Shown here piece by piece: positions 1 to 8,848 of a stretch of DNA of 64,000 nt. The stretch is from the NCBI RefSeq assembly GCF_000500045.1, contig NZ_AYOT01000146.1, positions 372,001-436,000 on the forward strand, written 5' to 3'. Positions within the stretch are counted from its first letter, which is position 1. Each line of letters starts with the position of its first letter. Both the position numbers and the translations under genes were made by a program. This DNA comes from Borrelia persica No12. Lineage in GTDB: Bacteria; Spirochaetota; Spirochaetia; Borreliales; Borreliaceae. Under the pieces are notes generated by a model. That model was not told where the DNA came from. It ran no database searches and saw only the letters and a program-made list of their open reading frames with translations.

Positions 1-738
1 AATTTAATAGCAAACCCCAATATATATGTAATAAAATTCAAAACATTACACGATCAATCCTTAATGTTGAAAAGAATGGCATTTTTTGTAGAAAAAAAAG
101 AATTTAAAGGCAAATTATTATCAAATGAAGAACTAGAAAATAAAGTAGGATGGGGTGGTCACGACTACAAACTTAAAGACATAATTACATTTTTTAATGA
201 AGCAGAAAAATTAGATTTCAAATTAAATAAAGAAGAAATAATCTTAAAAAACTTAATTATGACTAACAAATTAGCACATATTGAAAACAATACAATAAAA
301 ATCAAAAACAAATCAAAAAATACCGCATTTGCAACTTATTCTGAAGATGAAACTATGCCAAAAACAGCTCAAATGAGAATCTTTATGCATGAGCTGTTAC
401 ACATGCACTTTTTTACAGACAATAATTTTAACAAAGCAATTGTCAATTTCTGGCATAAACATATCTCACCAAATGATAAGAAATTATGGATTTATTTTTT
501 AGATAATAGCAATTATGATGTCACATTGAATGATTTAGTAATAAATGAATTTTATGCATACACAACTGCACTTCCAAAAGAAAAGATTGCAGATTATCTA
601 ATTAACACCAAATATTTTCCCAAAACTTTAACTAAAAAATATGAAAAATGGGTCACAAAACTAGAAAAATTATTATGGAAAGCAAAAGGATTAATAGCTG
701 GAGAACTATCAATCCTTTTCGAAGACAAATTCAATTAA
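1..738 (+). CDS. Partial zincin-like putative metalloprotease (5' end outside window)
   Basis: The reading frame is open to the first base, so the N-terminus lies outside the window; the ATG at 64 is only the first internal Met. The product carries HELLH, an HExxH zinc-binding motif, preceded by Met-His, and about 60 residues later an acidic helix with NEFYAY that could give the third ligand, as in gluzincin metallopeptidases. No signal sequence or membrane segment is visible in the part present. The protein is rich in Lys and Asn, as is usual for plus-strand genes here. It converges on the M16 protease gene, 23 bases away. I do not recognise a named family; a peptidase role is inferred only from HELLH plus the downstream Glu. 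Confidence 0.6.
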   Translation, partial: NLIANPNIYVIKFKTLHDQSLMLKRMAFFVEKKEFKGKLLSNEELENKVGWGGHDYKLKDIITFFNEAEKLDFKLNKEEIILKNLIMTNKLAHIENNTIKIKNKSKNTAFATYSEDETMPKTAQMRIFMHELLHMHFFTDNNFNKAIVNFWHKHISPNDKKLWIYFLDNSNYDVTLNDLVINEFYAYTTALPKEKIADYLINTKYFPKTLTKKYEKWVTKLEKLLWKAKGLIAGELSILFEDKFN

Positions 739-740
739 AA

Positions 741-756
741 GGCAAAATGATATGCC
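741..756. terminator. Short inverted repeat between convergent genes
   Basis: GGCA at 741-744 pairs with TGCC at 753-756 around an 8-base loop. It is flanked by A/T runs on both sides and sits in the 23-base gap between two convergent genes, so it could be a weak two-way terminator. The stem is only 4 bp. Confidence 0.3.
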
Positions 757-761
757 AAAAA

Positions 762-3599
762 TTACTGCTCCTTTTCTGGGATCAACACAATTTCTGTACC
801 TTTCTTAAAATCGATCTTCTTAAATAACGCATTAATTTCATCTTTATTTAAATTATTTTCAATAAATTCATTACTAAAAGTATCTATAAAAGAATCATGC
901 AAAATAAATGAATTTGACAAATTTCTAATCCAATAAGAATTGGATTCAGAGCTAATACTATTATTTTTAATAATATTTTTCTTAACATAATCAAAATCAG
1001 TATCTAGAAAATCTATTTTTTGCTTTTCCAAAATATAATCATTAACAGACCTTAAAACACTGTCTAAAGCCTTAGGCTCAACTGTAAAGTAGACAACAAT
1101 AGAACCATCTGACTCAGAATTTCTCTTAACTGAATAATCAAAATATGAACTTATAGTATAAACACTAGACTGCTCTCTTCTAATAGTTTTAACAAGATCA
1201 TCACTTAAAAGAGATGCCAAAGCTTTATAATTTATAACATCCCTAGGAGTATAATTAAACTTAAAAGGATACACAATGCATGCAATACTACTTGAACCCT
1301 CACTACTTAAATTCTCAATTCTTCTGACAACTATTCTATCTGTACTCTTGCTATAAGAATAATCTAAGTCTCTAAATTCATTCAACTTTTTAGAACTTAA
1401 ATTACCTAAATACTTACTTGCAAGTTTTTTGATTGTATCTAAGTCAACATCTCCAACAAAAATAAATTTAAAGTTGTCTGCATAAGTAAATCTCTTTTTA
1501 TAAAAATTCAAAAGAATATCCTTTGATACATTTTGTAAATCAGATTCCTGAATATCTCTCAAACGATAATCATCATTGCTATAAAATTTTCTAATAGCAT
1601 TAGAGAAAAGATAATCAGCATTATATTTCCGACTCTTAATTGTTTCTCTCGTTTCATCAATAACAGTTTGCAAAATAACATCATCTATCTTGACTTCATT
1701 AAATGTAAAATATATAAGCTCAAATAAAGTCTCAAGATCCTTAGTATCAGCACTACCCTCAATTTGTGACATCCGATCACCAACGAATGGTCTTAAACTT
1801 ACAACTTTATCTGATAAATATCTTTCAACTTGCAGATTAGAATAATCGCCATACCCTGATTTAGAAACTATTCCTGCAGCCAAAGATAAAACGGGAATCA
1901 ATTCTACATCTTCAGCCAATAAACCACCCCAAGACATCGCACTAAATGAAACTACATTTTTTTTACTCTCATTATGCTTAAAATAAACTTCAACTCCATT
2001 ATTCAAAGTAAAAGATGAAATTCCATGTGATAATTTTTTCTCATCAACGATATCTTTACTTGCCAAAGATTTTTTAAAGAACTCTCCCTGAATTGACACA
2101 TCATCATAAGGCTTAATTTCCCTATTTAAAGCAATACCACGAAATTCCTGAACCTTTTCAAAAGTTAAACTGGGATGTAATTTTTTAGAACAAGAATAAA
2201 CAATAGTCATATCATCTATGACAGCTTCACTCTTAGCAAGATCCGATACTACATTTGGACTAATTTTATCTAAATGTTCAATGCTAACATCAAAATACTC
2301 ATTCATGTCCAACAACTGAGAATTATCAAAAGCAACATCTACCAAAACATTTGCAATACTAGATGAATGTTGCTTCTTTAAATTATCCTTACTTAACTCA
2401 AATGAACTTATAAGCTTAGACTTAACTTTATCAATCTCCCCCTTTGTAAAACCAAATCTCTTGATTCTTTCAATTTCATAAAAAAATTCTTCAATAGCTT
2501 CTTCAAAATGAGCTGGATTAATGCTGAAATGAATACCTTTAAACAAAATATCATTATCATCCGATTTATACTCTGAATCAAACTTATTAAATACTCTAAA
2601 ATAATTTGTCCCAAGGGCCTTCAATTCATGAAACCTATTTTCAAAAAGATCATGCAATAAAGTTTTCTCAATATCCTTCTTAACATCATCAACGTTAATA
2701 ATACCCTTTTTAATCTTTTCTTTAGAAACAAAACTAATACTAGGAAATAAAGTCTCAACATCATCTATAATGACAAATTTTTCATCAATTGTAGTATCTA
2801 AATTTATTAAAACTTTTTCAGGTTCATATAATGGTTTTTTGAAAGATACAAATAAATCTCTTATTTTTTTTTCAATATCTTTAGGATCAATATCTCCCAC
2901 AATAATGACACTAGTCAAATCTGGCCTATACCACTTATTATAAAATTTTTTAAAGTCTTCTGATTTAAAAGCTAAAATTCTCTCTTCAAGTCCAATAGGA
3001 AATCTAATTGAATATCTACTATTACCCCCAATAATTTCAACCATTTTTTTCGACATTCTACCAAAATAATCATTTCTCAATTTTTTCTCTTCAATAATAA
3101 CATTACGCTCTTTATCTATCTCTAATTCATCAAACTTAATTTGAAAAGCCCAATTTTTCAATACATTCAAAGCCTCATCAACCTCATCCTCCTTACCACC
3201 ATCTGGCAAATCAAGATAATAGTAAGTTTTATCAAAAGTAGTATAGGCATTAAGATCGGCTCCAAACTTCATTCCAAATTTTTTAAGAACTTCCATAATA
3301 TCTTCACCAGCAGGATAATCTGTTGTACCCTTAAAAGCCATATGTTCAAGATAATGAGCTAAACCTCTTTCATTTTCCTCTTCATTTAAAGAACCGACAT
3401 TAAACAAAATTCCCATATGAACAAATTTACTTGGCGTTTGATTTTTATAAATGTAATATCTAAGTCCATTGTCAAGTTGACCATTTAACAATTCTTTATC
3501 CAAGCTTAACTTAGAAGATGAACAAGACAAAATAATTAAACCTAAAACAAAAAAAACAATTTTTAATATACTAATATTCTTAACATGATTATATTTCAT
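762..3599 (-). CDS. M16 family zinc protease, predicted lipoprotein
   Basis: A 945-residue pitrilysin/insulinase-family peptidase. The inverted zinc motif HYLEH lies at residues 82-86 and the acidic ERNVIIEE patch around 164-171 supplies the usual third ligand. The length fits two M16 homology halves (about 40-500 and 530-945). The N-terminus has a hydrophobic stretch ending in IILSC (Cys26), a relaxed spirochaete lipobox, so the enzyme is probably a lipid-anchored periplasmic protease. Its ATG overlaps the stop of the upstream gene by 4 bases and an AAGGA stands about 9 bases before it, implying translational coupling. Similar Borrelia proteins are annotated as zinc proteases; the substrate is unknown. 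Confidence 0.88.
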   Translation of the reverse strand: MKYNHVKNISILKIVFFVLGLIILSCSSSKLSLDKELLNGQLDNGLRYYIYKNQTPSKFVHMGILFNVGSLNEEENERGLAHYLEHMAFKGTTDYPAGEDIMEVLKKFGMKFGADLNAYTTFDKTYYYLDLPDGGKEDEVDEALNVLKNWAFQIKFDELEIDKERNVIIEEKKLRNDYFGRMSKKMVEIIGGNSRYSIRFPIGLEERILAFKSEDFKKFYNKWYRPDLTSVIIVGDIDPKDIEKKIRDLFVSFKKPLYEPEKVLINLDTTIDEKFVIIDDVETLFPSISFVSKEKIKKGIINVDDVKKDIEKTLLHDLFENRFHELKALGTNYFRVFNKFDSEYKSDDNDILFKGIHFSINPAHFEEAIEEFFYEIERIKRFGFTKGEIDKVKSKLISSFELSKDNLKKQHSSSIANVLVDVAFDNSQLLDMNEYFDVSIEHLDKISPNVVSDLAKSEAVIDDMTIVYSCSKKLHPSLTFEKVQEFRGIALNREIKPYDDVSIQGEFFKKSLASKDIVDEKKLSHGISSFTLNNGVEVYFKHNESKKNVVSFSAMSWGGLLAEDVELIPVLSLAAGIVSKSGYGDYSNLQVERYLSDKVVSLRPFVGDRMSQIEGSADTKDLETLFELIYFTFNEVKIDDVILQTVIDETRETIKSRKYNADYLFSNAIRKFYSNDDYRLRDIQESDLQNVSKDILLNFYKKRFTYADNFKFIFVGDVDLDTIKKLASKYLGNLSSKKLNEFRDLDYSYSKSTDRIVVRRIENLSSEGSSSIACIVYPFKFNYTPRDVINYKALASLLSDDLVKTIRREQSSVYTISSYFDYSVKRNSESDGSIVVYFTVEPKALDSVLRSVNDYILEKQKIDFLDTDFDYVKKNIIKNNSISSESNSYWIRNLSNSFILHDSFIDTFSNEFIENNLNKDEINALFKKIDFKKGTEIVLIPEKEQ

Positions 3600-4351
3600 T
3601 TGACTTTCCTTGAGTTAATTCTTACATTGTAAACTTTTTTAACTTCTCTAAGAATAGATTTAAACCCAAATTCATACCAATCCTTGATACCCTTTAACCT
3701 AGAAATGGGAAACAATTCATAAAATAAAAATAAAAGTTCATTCTTAGATAATTTTGAAATATCATTAACATAAATTTTTTTATTCAATTCACCAACATAA
3801 ACAAAAAATCCCAATTTGTCCAAAACAAGTTTACTAAAATCAGGATTTGAAATACTCTTTTCATAAATTTCAATAGTAGAATGTTCATTAGCCACATCAT
3901 CATAGCCTTTTAAAGACACATGATCCAAAATAACAAAATTACCTTCTCTAACTCCCACATGACGACCATCTAAAGTTTTTAAAAATCCATCACCCTCATC
4001 AAAATACACAAGAATATTTAACTCCCTAGATGCTTTTAAAACAAGCTTTGTACTATGATAACTGTCTGTACGCTTTAAAGAATTAATACCCTGCACATCA
4101 TCAAGTTCATCATTATCACTAAAAACATATACACTCTTCTCACTCAAAGCCTGATTGGCCAAATCAACGTATGTAAAGAGTTCATCTTTTGGATTTAAAT
4201 ATTTTTCACGTTCCAATAAACGAATTATAAATAATAAATCTTCTTTCTCAAGACTACGATAAAAATCAATATTCTCTAAATCAATTAAATTTATTCCAAA
4301 AGCAAAATTAGAAATACAAAAAACCAAAACTATTATAAAATACCGACTCAT
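3596..4351 (-). CDS. Secreted protein of unknown function upstream of the M16 protease
   Basis: About 251 residues beginning with a typical signal peptide (MSRYFIIVLVF..., small residues near FAFG). I chose the ATG at 4351 because GGGAG stands at 4358-4362 in front of it; the earlier ATG at 4366 has no such site and would put charged residues before the signal peptide. The body has no motif I recognise. Its end overlaps the start of the M16 protease by 4 bases, so both are probably translated from one message and may act together in the periplasm; that functional link is inference. Confidence 0.7.
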   Translation of the reverse strand: MSRYFIIVLVFCISNFAFGINLIDLENIDFYRSLEKEDLLFIIRLLEREKYLNPKDELFTYVDLANQALSEKSVYVFSDNDELDDVQGINSLKRTDSYHSTKLVLKASRELNILVYFDEGDGFLKTLDGRHVGVREGNFVILDHVSLKGYDDVANEHSTIEIYEKSISNPDFSKLVLDKLGFFVYVGELNKKIYVNDISKLSKNELLFLFYELFPISRLKGIKDWYEFGFKSILREVKKVYNVRINSRKVK

Positions 4352-4374
4352 ACATATCTCCCACACATACTAAT

Positions 4375-5136
4375 TTATTGTCTTAATTTTAAAACAACAG
4401 GACAATGATCACTACCCATTACCTTATTTAAAATTAAAGCATCTTTTACTCTAGATTGAAAGACTTCATTTATAACAAAATAATCAATTCGCCACCCTAC
4501 ATTACGCTCTCTAGCTTTTGTCTTATAATCCCACCAAGTATAATTACCTGGTTCCTTATTAAACATTCTAAAAGTATCCACATAACCTCTGTTTAAAAAA
4601 TTATCCATCCAATCAGTTTCCTCAATATAAAAACCAGCAGATTCTCTGCTGGTTTTTGGATGAGATAAATCAATTTCCGTATGTGCAATATTAAAATCAC
4701 CACAAATAACAAGATTTTTTCCAGAAGTTACAAATGAATTTGCAATACATTCAAGACTCATTAAAAATTCAAGTTTATAATTAAGCCTCTTTCTTAAAGC
4801 CTGCGAATTAGGGAAATACGCATTGATAAGAACAAAATCACGATAATGAGCAATCATGCATCTTCCTTCCCTATCAAATACCTCAATATTCATATTTTCT
4901 AATTTAATAGGTTCTATTTTGCAGTAAATAGCAACACCACTATAACCTTTTATTACAGATTTTGAAAAATATGAATAATATCCCTTAATATTAATAAGTT
5001 CCTTTGGCAACTGTTCTCTTAAAGCTTTGGTTTCCTGCAAACATAAGATATCAGGATTATATTCCATAATAAAATCAAGAAAACCTTTATTAAAAACAGA
5101 TCTTATTCCATTAACATTCCAAGAAATCAAATTCAT
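4375..5136 (-). CDS. exoA: Exodeoxyribonuclease III / AP endonuclease
   Basis: A 253-residue member of the ExoIII (Xth/ExoA) family of base-excision-repair nucleases that cut 5' of abasic sites using Mg2+. Diagnostic motifs are all present: NVNGIR near the N-terminus, LQETKA with the metal-binding Glu, CGDFN in the middle, the WWDY segment, and GSDHCPV at the C-terminus with the catalytic Asp-His. Length is normal for ExoA. It lies between the hydrolase gene upstream (15-base gap) and the secreted unknown downstream (23 bases), so it is probably part of the same short minus-strand operon. Confidence 0.95.
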   Translation of the reverse strand: MNLISWNVNGIRSVFNKGFLDFIMEYNPDILCLQETKALREQLPKELINIKGYYSYFSKSVIKGYSGVAIYCKIEPIKLENMNIEVFDREGRCMIAHYRDFVLINAYFPNSQALRKRLNYKLEFLMSLECIANSFVTSGKNLVICGDFNIAHTEIDLSHPKTSRESAGFYIEETDWMDNFLNRGYVDTFRMFNKEPGNYTWWDYKTKARERNVGWRIDYFVINEVFQSRVKDALILNKVMGSDHCPVVLKLRQ

Positions 5137-5151
5137 AAATCATCTACCAAT

Positions 5152-5910
5152 TCAAATATATATTTGCAAGCCATCATAAGCTAAATAAATATTATCTCTT
5201 TTTAAATAATCAAATTCATCATGCATTATATCATGTGCAATATGAGTGAAATAAGCAACTTTAGGATTTATTTTTTTAACTTCAAGAATAGCATCATCAA
5301 AATTTAAATGCCCAGGATGAGGTTTAATTCTCAAAGCATCTATTACCAATATATCCAAGTCGTTTAAATAATTATAAGAAATTTCAGGAATAGATTTAAC
5401 ATCAGTAAGATAAGCAAAATTATTTATTCTATATCCCAAACTAATTATATCTCCATGTAGTAGAGGAATTGGCATTATATTTACTTCTTTAAAGGAAATT
5501 TGCTCAAAATCCACAGCCAATTTAGGAATAATATTAGCTTTTCCACTAATAGAAATTCTTGATGAAAAATTATGTGGAAAGGCATTTTTAATATGGTGCA
5601 TAGTACTCTCTCGTGCATAAATAGGCAAAGGTGCAGACCTTGTGTAAAATTTAATATCATCAAGTCCCATAATATGATCATAATGTTCATGAGTATATAA
5701 TACTAAATCCAATTTCAGGATATTTTCTCTCAAAAGCTGTGTTCTAATATCAGGCCCCGTATCAATAAGTAAGTTAAGCCCACATAAACTTAACAAAAAT
5801 GCACTTCTGAGTCTTTTATTTTGACATAAATCTGAACTACAAACTCTACAATTACAATTCAACATCGGAACACCACTTGATGCACCGGTTCCTAAAAAGA
5901 TTCCTAACAT
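5152..5910 (-). CDS. Metallo-beta-lactamase-fold hydrolase, PhnP-like
   Basis: A 252-residue protein with the di-metal signature THEHYDH around residue 75, preceded by the TGPDIR strand, and later LLHGD and FTHIAHD, which supply further His/Asp ligands. The start region has a Cys cluster (C-x-C-x2-C), as in PhnP-type cyclic phosphodiesterases that carry a structural zinc. The family hydrolyses phosphodiester bonds; no phn pathway genes are nearby, so the real substrate is open. AAGGAT precedes the ATG and a promoter-like -10 lies 29 bases upstream. It is first gene of the minus-strand group running to the M16 protease. Confidence 0.85.
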   Translation of the reverse strand: MLGIFLGTGASSGVPMLNCNCRVCSSDLCQNKRLRSAFLLSLCGLNLLIDTGPDIRTQLLRENILKLDLVLYTHEHYDHIMGLDDIKFYTRSAPLPIYARESTMHHIKNAFPHNFSSRISISGKANIIPKLAVDFEQISFKEVNIMPIPLLHGDIISLGYRINNFAYLTDVKSIPEISYNYLNDLDILVIDALRIKPHPGHLNFDDAILEVKKINPKVAYFTHIAHDIMHDEFDYLKRDNIYLAYDGLQIYI

Positions 5911-5938
5911 GTATTATCCTTACCCCTTAAGGAATCCA

Positions 5939-5967
5939 ATTATACCATGATAAAACCAAACGATAAA
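5939..5967 (-). promoter_or_regulatory. Predicted promoter for the exoA-group operon
   Basis: On the minus strand TGGTATAAT (extended -10; TATAAT at 5939-5944) is preceded, after a 17-base spacer, by TTTATC (5962-5967). It lies about 30 bases from the ATG of the PhnP-like gene. Sigma-70-like by eye only. Confidence 0.5.
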
Positions 5968-6083
5968 AGAAAAAACAAGATACAAAATAAACCGAATCCT
6001 AATTTATTTACATCAAAAAATTAATCTAAACTGTTTATGTTAATTATATCATTAAAATATCAATTACAACTCAACAAATTATT

Positions 6084-6111
6084 TTGTAAATAAAGTTTTT
6101 ATGCTTATAAT
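6084..6111 (+). promoter_or_regulatory. Predicted promoter for the 6.1-8.8 kb plus-strand operon
   Basis: TTGTAA (6084-6089) and TATAAT (6106-6111) are separated by 16 bases, with AAGG at 6117-6120 before the ATG at 6134. Together with the minus-strand promoter at 5939 this makes the 223-base gap 5911-6133 a divergent promoter region; nothing else was seen in it. Confidence 0.55.
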
Positions 6112-6133
6112 TATTTAAGGAAAAATATTTTTT

Positions 6134-7423
6134 ATGTATGAACAATATTATGAAACAATATTTCTATTAAGCTTTAGTGTGTTCTTAATAATAAATTTCT
6201 TTAATTTCAAAAGAGAATTTTATTATGAAGATTATTTCATAATACTTCCAGGAACTTTCTTCATAATTACACTATATCTTATAGAAATAAAACCATTAAT
6301 GCTATACGTCGGATTTATATTTTTATTTTTTTTAATAACAACTACTATGAAAATCATAAAAACGATCATTATTAGAAGACAAATAAACAAAAAACAAAAT
6401 AATAGACTTAAAAAAATAATTTTCACTATACCTTTTAAAATAATGATAGTGGTACCATCAATCATAATAGTACTTATTGCAACAATATTTTCATACCTTA
6501 GCTTCTTTACCAATTATCCAAAAGACATAAATGCAAACTATAAAATAGGTTTTACAAAAATCAAAGATCACAAAAATAATTTAAATCTATCAATTTGGTA
6601 TCCAACTACTCTAACTTTAGGACTTAAACAACAAAACCCTTTTTTTTATTATGACTTTGACCCTTTCTTTATAAATGAAATGAATTATCTTCCAAAATAT
6701 GAAAATGTATACAAAGATGCTACAATTAGTAACAATCAAAAAGTATATGATAGTATCTTAATTATTCTACCCTTTTATTCTCATGATTCAATGTTTAAAT
6801 CACTTGTAAACAGGCTGGTTAAAAAAGGAAATATCGTATATCTATATGCTCCAGAATATAAAAATATAAAGACTCATGACTTCATAAAAAATGACAATAA
6901 AGGTTTATTAATTCATAGTGCAAACTCAATTATTAAATATTTGGTAGAGCCTATTAATATTTTAAGCAAAAGAAAAGATAAAGCATCCGATGTAACAGAA
7001 ATCCAAAATGTCATTGAACTTGTTAAATCAAGTCAAAAATTAAAATTTTTAGATTCAAGAATGGATCTAAACCAATTGACCTTAATTACAATGGGAAATC
7101 AAGTAAATATTGCAAATGAAATTATAAATCAGAACCAACAAATAAAAAAATATATAAATATTGGAGGAAAACCTCAAAAATTCAAGATTAAAACATTACA
7201 ATTGCTACTTAAACAAGATGAAAATGAATGGCAACAAACAGGATCAGATATATCTTCTATAAAAATAATCAATATGAATCATATTGGTGAAGTTTCTGAT
7301 TTCATTTTCAGTAGAAGATATTTAGCAAGTTTTAATTTATTTAAAGATCAAAGATTAACACTAACAAGATTTGATTTTGTGATAAACGAAATTGATCAAT
7401 TTATTGAAAATAAAGGAAATTAA
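6134..7423 (+). CDS. Multi-pass membrane protein with alpha/beta-hydrolase-like domain
   Basis: A 429-residue protein. Roughly residues 1-125 contain four hydrophobic segments with a basic loop (RRQINKKQNNR) between the third and fourth. The rest looks like the PAF-acetylhydrolase/dienelactone-hydrolase type of alpha/beta fold: a LSIWYPT strand, then SILIILPFYSHDS, NIVYLYAPEY, and a LTLITMGN strand where a G-x-S-x-G nucleophile elbow would be expected. No nucleophilic Ser in that context is visible (TMGNQ instead), so it may be non-catalytic. It starts a plus-strand operon with the glucosaminidase gene 2 bases downstream. Function unknown; a cell-wall link is only suggested by context. Confidence 0.6.
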   Translation: MYEQYYETIFLLSFSVFLIINFFNFKREFYYEDYFIILPGTFFIITLYLIEIKPLMLYVGFIFLFFLITTTMKIIKTIIIRRQINKKQNNRLKKIIFTIPFKIMIVVPSIIIVLIATIFSYLSFFTNYPKDINANYKIGFTKIKDHKNNLNLSIWYPTTLTLGLKQQNPFFYYDFDPFFINEMNYLPKYENVYKDATISNNQKVYDSILIILPFYSHDSMFKSLVNRLVKKGNIVYLYAPEYKNIKTHDFIKNDNKGLLIHSANSIIKYLVEPINILSKRKDKASDVTEIQNVIELVKSSQKLKFLDSRMDLNQLTLITMGNQVNIANEIINQNQQIKKYINIGGKPQKFKIKTLQLLLKQDENEWQQTGSDISSIKIINMNHIGEVSDFIFSRRYLASFNLFKDQRLTLTRFDFVINEIDQFIENKGN

Positions 7424-7425
7424 AA

Positions 7426-8037
7426 GTGCAAAAGAAGTTTATACTGTTAGTATTATCACAGATACTATTAACAGTAAAGAGTTACTGCATTGAAGAAATA
7501 ATTGAAATAAATACATCAACACAAAAAGAAAAATATATTCCCTTTTTGATAAGTAAAGGCAAAAGCCAAGTAGAAGATCTTGTAAGATATACATTAAAAA
7601 TGAATCCTTACCTTGAAGCAGAATACGTGAAAACAATTGCACAAATTTATATCGAAGAAGCCATAATTGAAGGAATAAATTATGATATTGCATATGCTCA
7701 GATGTTACTTGAAACAGGCATTTTAAAATTCAATGGTATTGTATCTAAAGAACAACACAATTTCTCAGGCATAGGAGCTACTGACAACTTTACAAAGGGA
7801 AATTCATTTTCTAATATCAAAGAAGGAATAAGAGCACATATTCAACATTTAAAAGCCTATGCTTCAAGTCAAGACATAAATTCCAATATGGTTGATCCCA
7901 GATTTTATTTTGTCAAAAGAGGATCTGCGCCAACAATATACGACCTTACTGGGAAATGGGCAACAGATAAAATGTATGACAAAAAATTAAAGAAAATACT
8001 GCTAGGGTTATTAGAATTTAAAAATGCAAAAAAATAA
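7426..8037 (+). CDS. Glucosaminidase-domain protein, predicted exported
   Basis: A 203-residue protein starting with GTG, with AAAGGA about 9 bases upstream. The first 21 residues form a signal peptide. Residues 75-200 match the mannosyl-glycoprotein endo-beta-N-acetylglucosaminidase (LytD/FlgJ-type) domain: AQMLLETG with the putative catalytic Glu, HNFSGIGA, and a final domain segment running through TGKWATD and YDKKLKKIL. Such enzymes cut the peptidoglycan glycan chain. The gene is 2 bases after the membrane protein and overlaps the next gene by 14 bases, so all three are probably co-translated. A role in wall turnover or flagellar passage is inference. Confidence 0.8.
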   Translation: MQKKFILLVLSQILLTVKSYCIEEIIEINTSTQKEKYIPFLISKGKSQVEDLVRYTLKMNPYLEAEYVKTIAQIYIEEAIIEGINYDIAYAQMLLETGILKFNGIVSKEQHNFSGIGATDNFTKGNSFSNIKEGIRAHIQHLKAYASSQDINSNMVDPRFYFVKRGSAPTIYDLTGKWATDKMYDKKLKKILLGLLEFKNAKK

Positions 8038-8848
8038 GGATACCATATTAAAAGTATTAGAATTTATATATAGTAAATATAACAAACGAAAATTTGTGCA
8101 CCCAGATCCATTAGAATTTTTATACAGATATACAGAAAAGGAAGACATTGAAGTTGTAGGTCTAATTAGTTCCTCACTAGCATTAGGAAGAGTTGAGCAA
8201 ATATTATTAGCAATTGAATCCGTTTTAAAACCACTTGGCACAAAACCTTCAGAAGCACTCAAGACGCTTGCAAAAAAAGATTTAAATGAAATATATAAAA
8301 ACTTTACATATAGATTTTTTACAACAGAAGACATTGTAAAACTATTAATGTCTATTAAGACAATAAAAGAAAAATATTTATCTATTGAAAATTTATTCTA
8401 CAGCATTTATAAAAAAAACAAAAATTTTATAACGAGTCTAGATGATCTCATAACACAAATGGAAAATATTAATGAAAGCCCATTTGGCATCATATTTCCC
8501 AAACCATCAAAGGGAAGCGCTTGTAAGAGACTATTTTTATTTTTAAGATGGATGATCAGAAAAGACGATGTTGATCTAGGAATTTGGGATAAAATCAGTC
8601 CATCAAATTTAATAGTTCCAATGGATACTCATATGATAGGCATTTCAGCAAAATTATTTAATCTTAAAAACACAAAAAATGCAAGTCTTAAGCAAGCAAT
8701 AGAAGTTACAAAACATTTCTCAGAACAAAATAAAGATGATCCTGTAAAATATGATTTTTCTCTAACTCGATTTGGAATAAATAAAAAATTCAACAAAGAC
8801 GACTTATTTACAAATATTTTTAAATTTAATACGAATCATTCTCTCTAA
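8024..8848 (+). CDS. TIGR02757 / DUF2400 family protein
   Basis: A 274-residue conserved protein resembling the TIGR02757 family (DUF2400), which is found in spirochaetes and Bacteroidetes and has no established function. Visible features are FVHPDPLEFLYRY near the N-terminus, a helical block with ISSSLALGRVEQI, and a later RWMIRKDDVDLGIW segment followed by a PMDTH motif; these resemble helix-hairpin-helix glycosylase-like folds but that link is tentative. The start overlaps the preceding gene by 14 bases. The 3' end overlaps the end of the convergent coaX gene by 23 bases. Confidence 0.7.
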   Translation: MQKNKDTILKVLEFIYSKYNKRKFVHPDPLEFLYRYTEKEDIEVVGLISSSLALGRVEQILLAIESVLKPLGTKPSEALKTLAKKDLNEIYKNFTYRFFTTEDIVKLLMSIKTIKEKYLSIENLFYSIYKKNKNFITSLDDLITQMENINESPFGIIFPKPSKGSACKRLFLFLRWMIRKDDVDLGIWDKISPSNLIVPMDTHMIGISAKLFNLKNTKNASLKQAIEVTKHFSEQNKDDPVKYDFSLTRFGINKKFNKDDLFTNIFKFNTNHSL

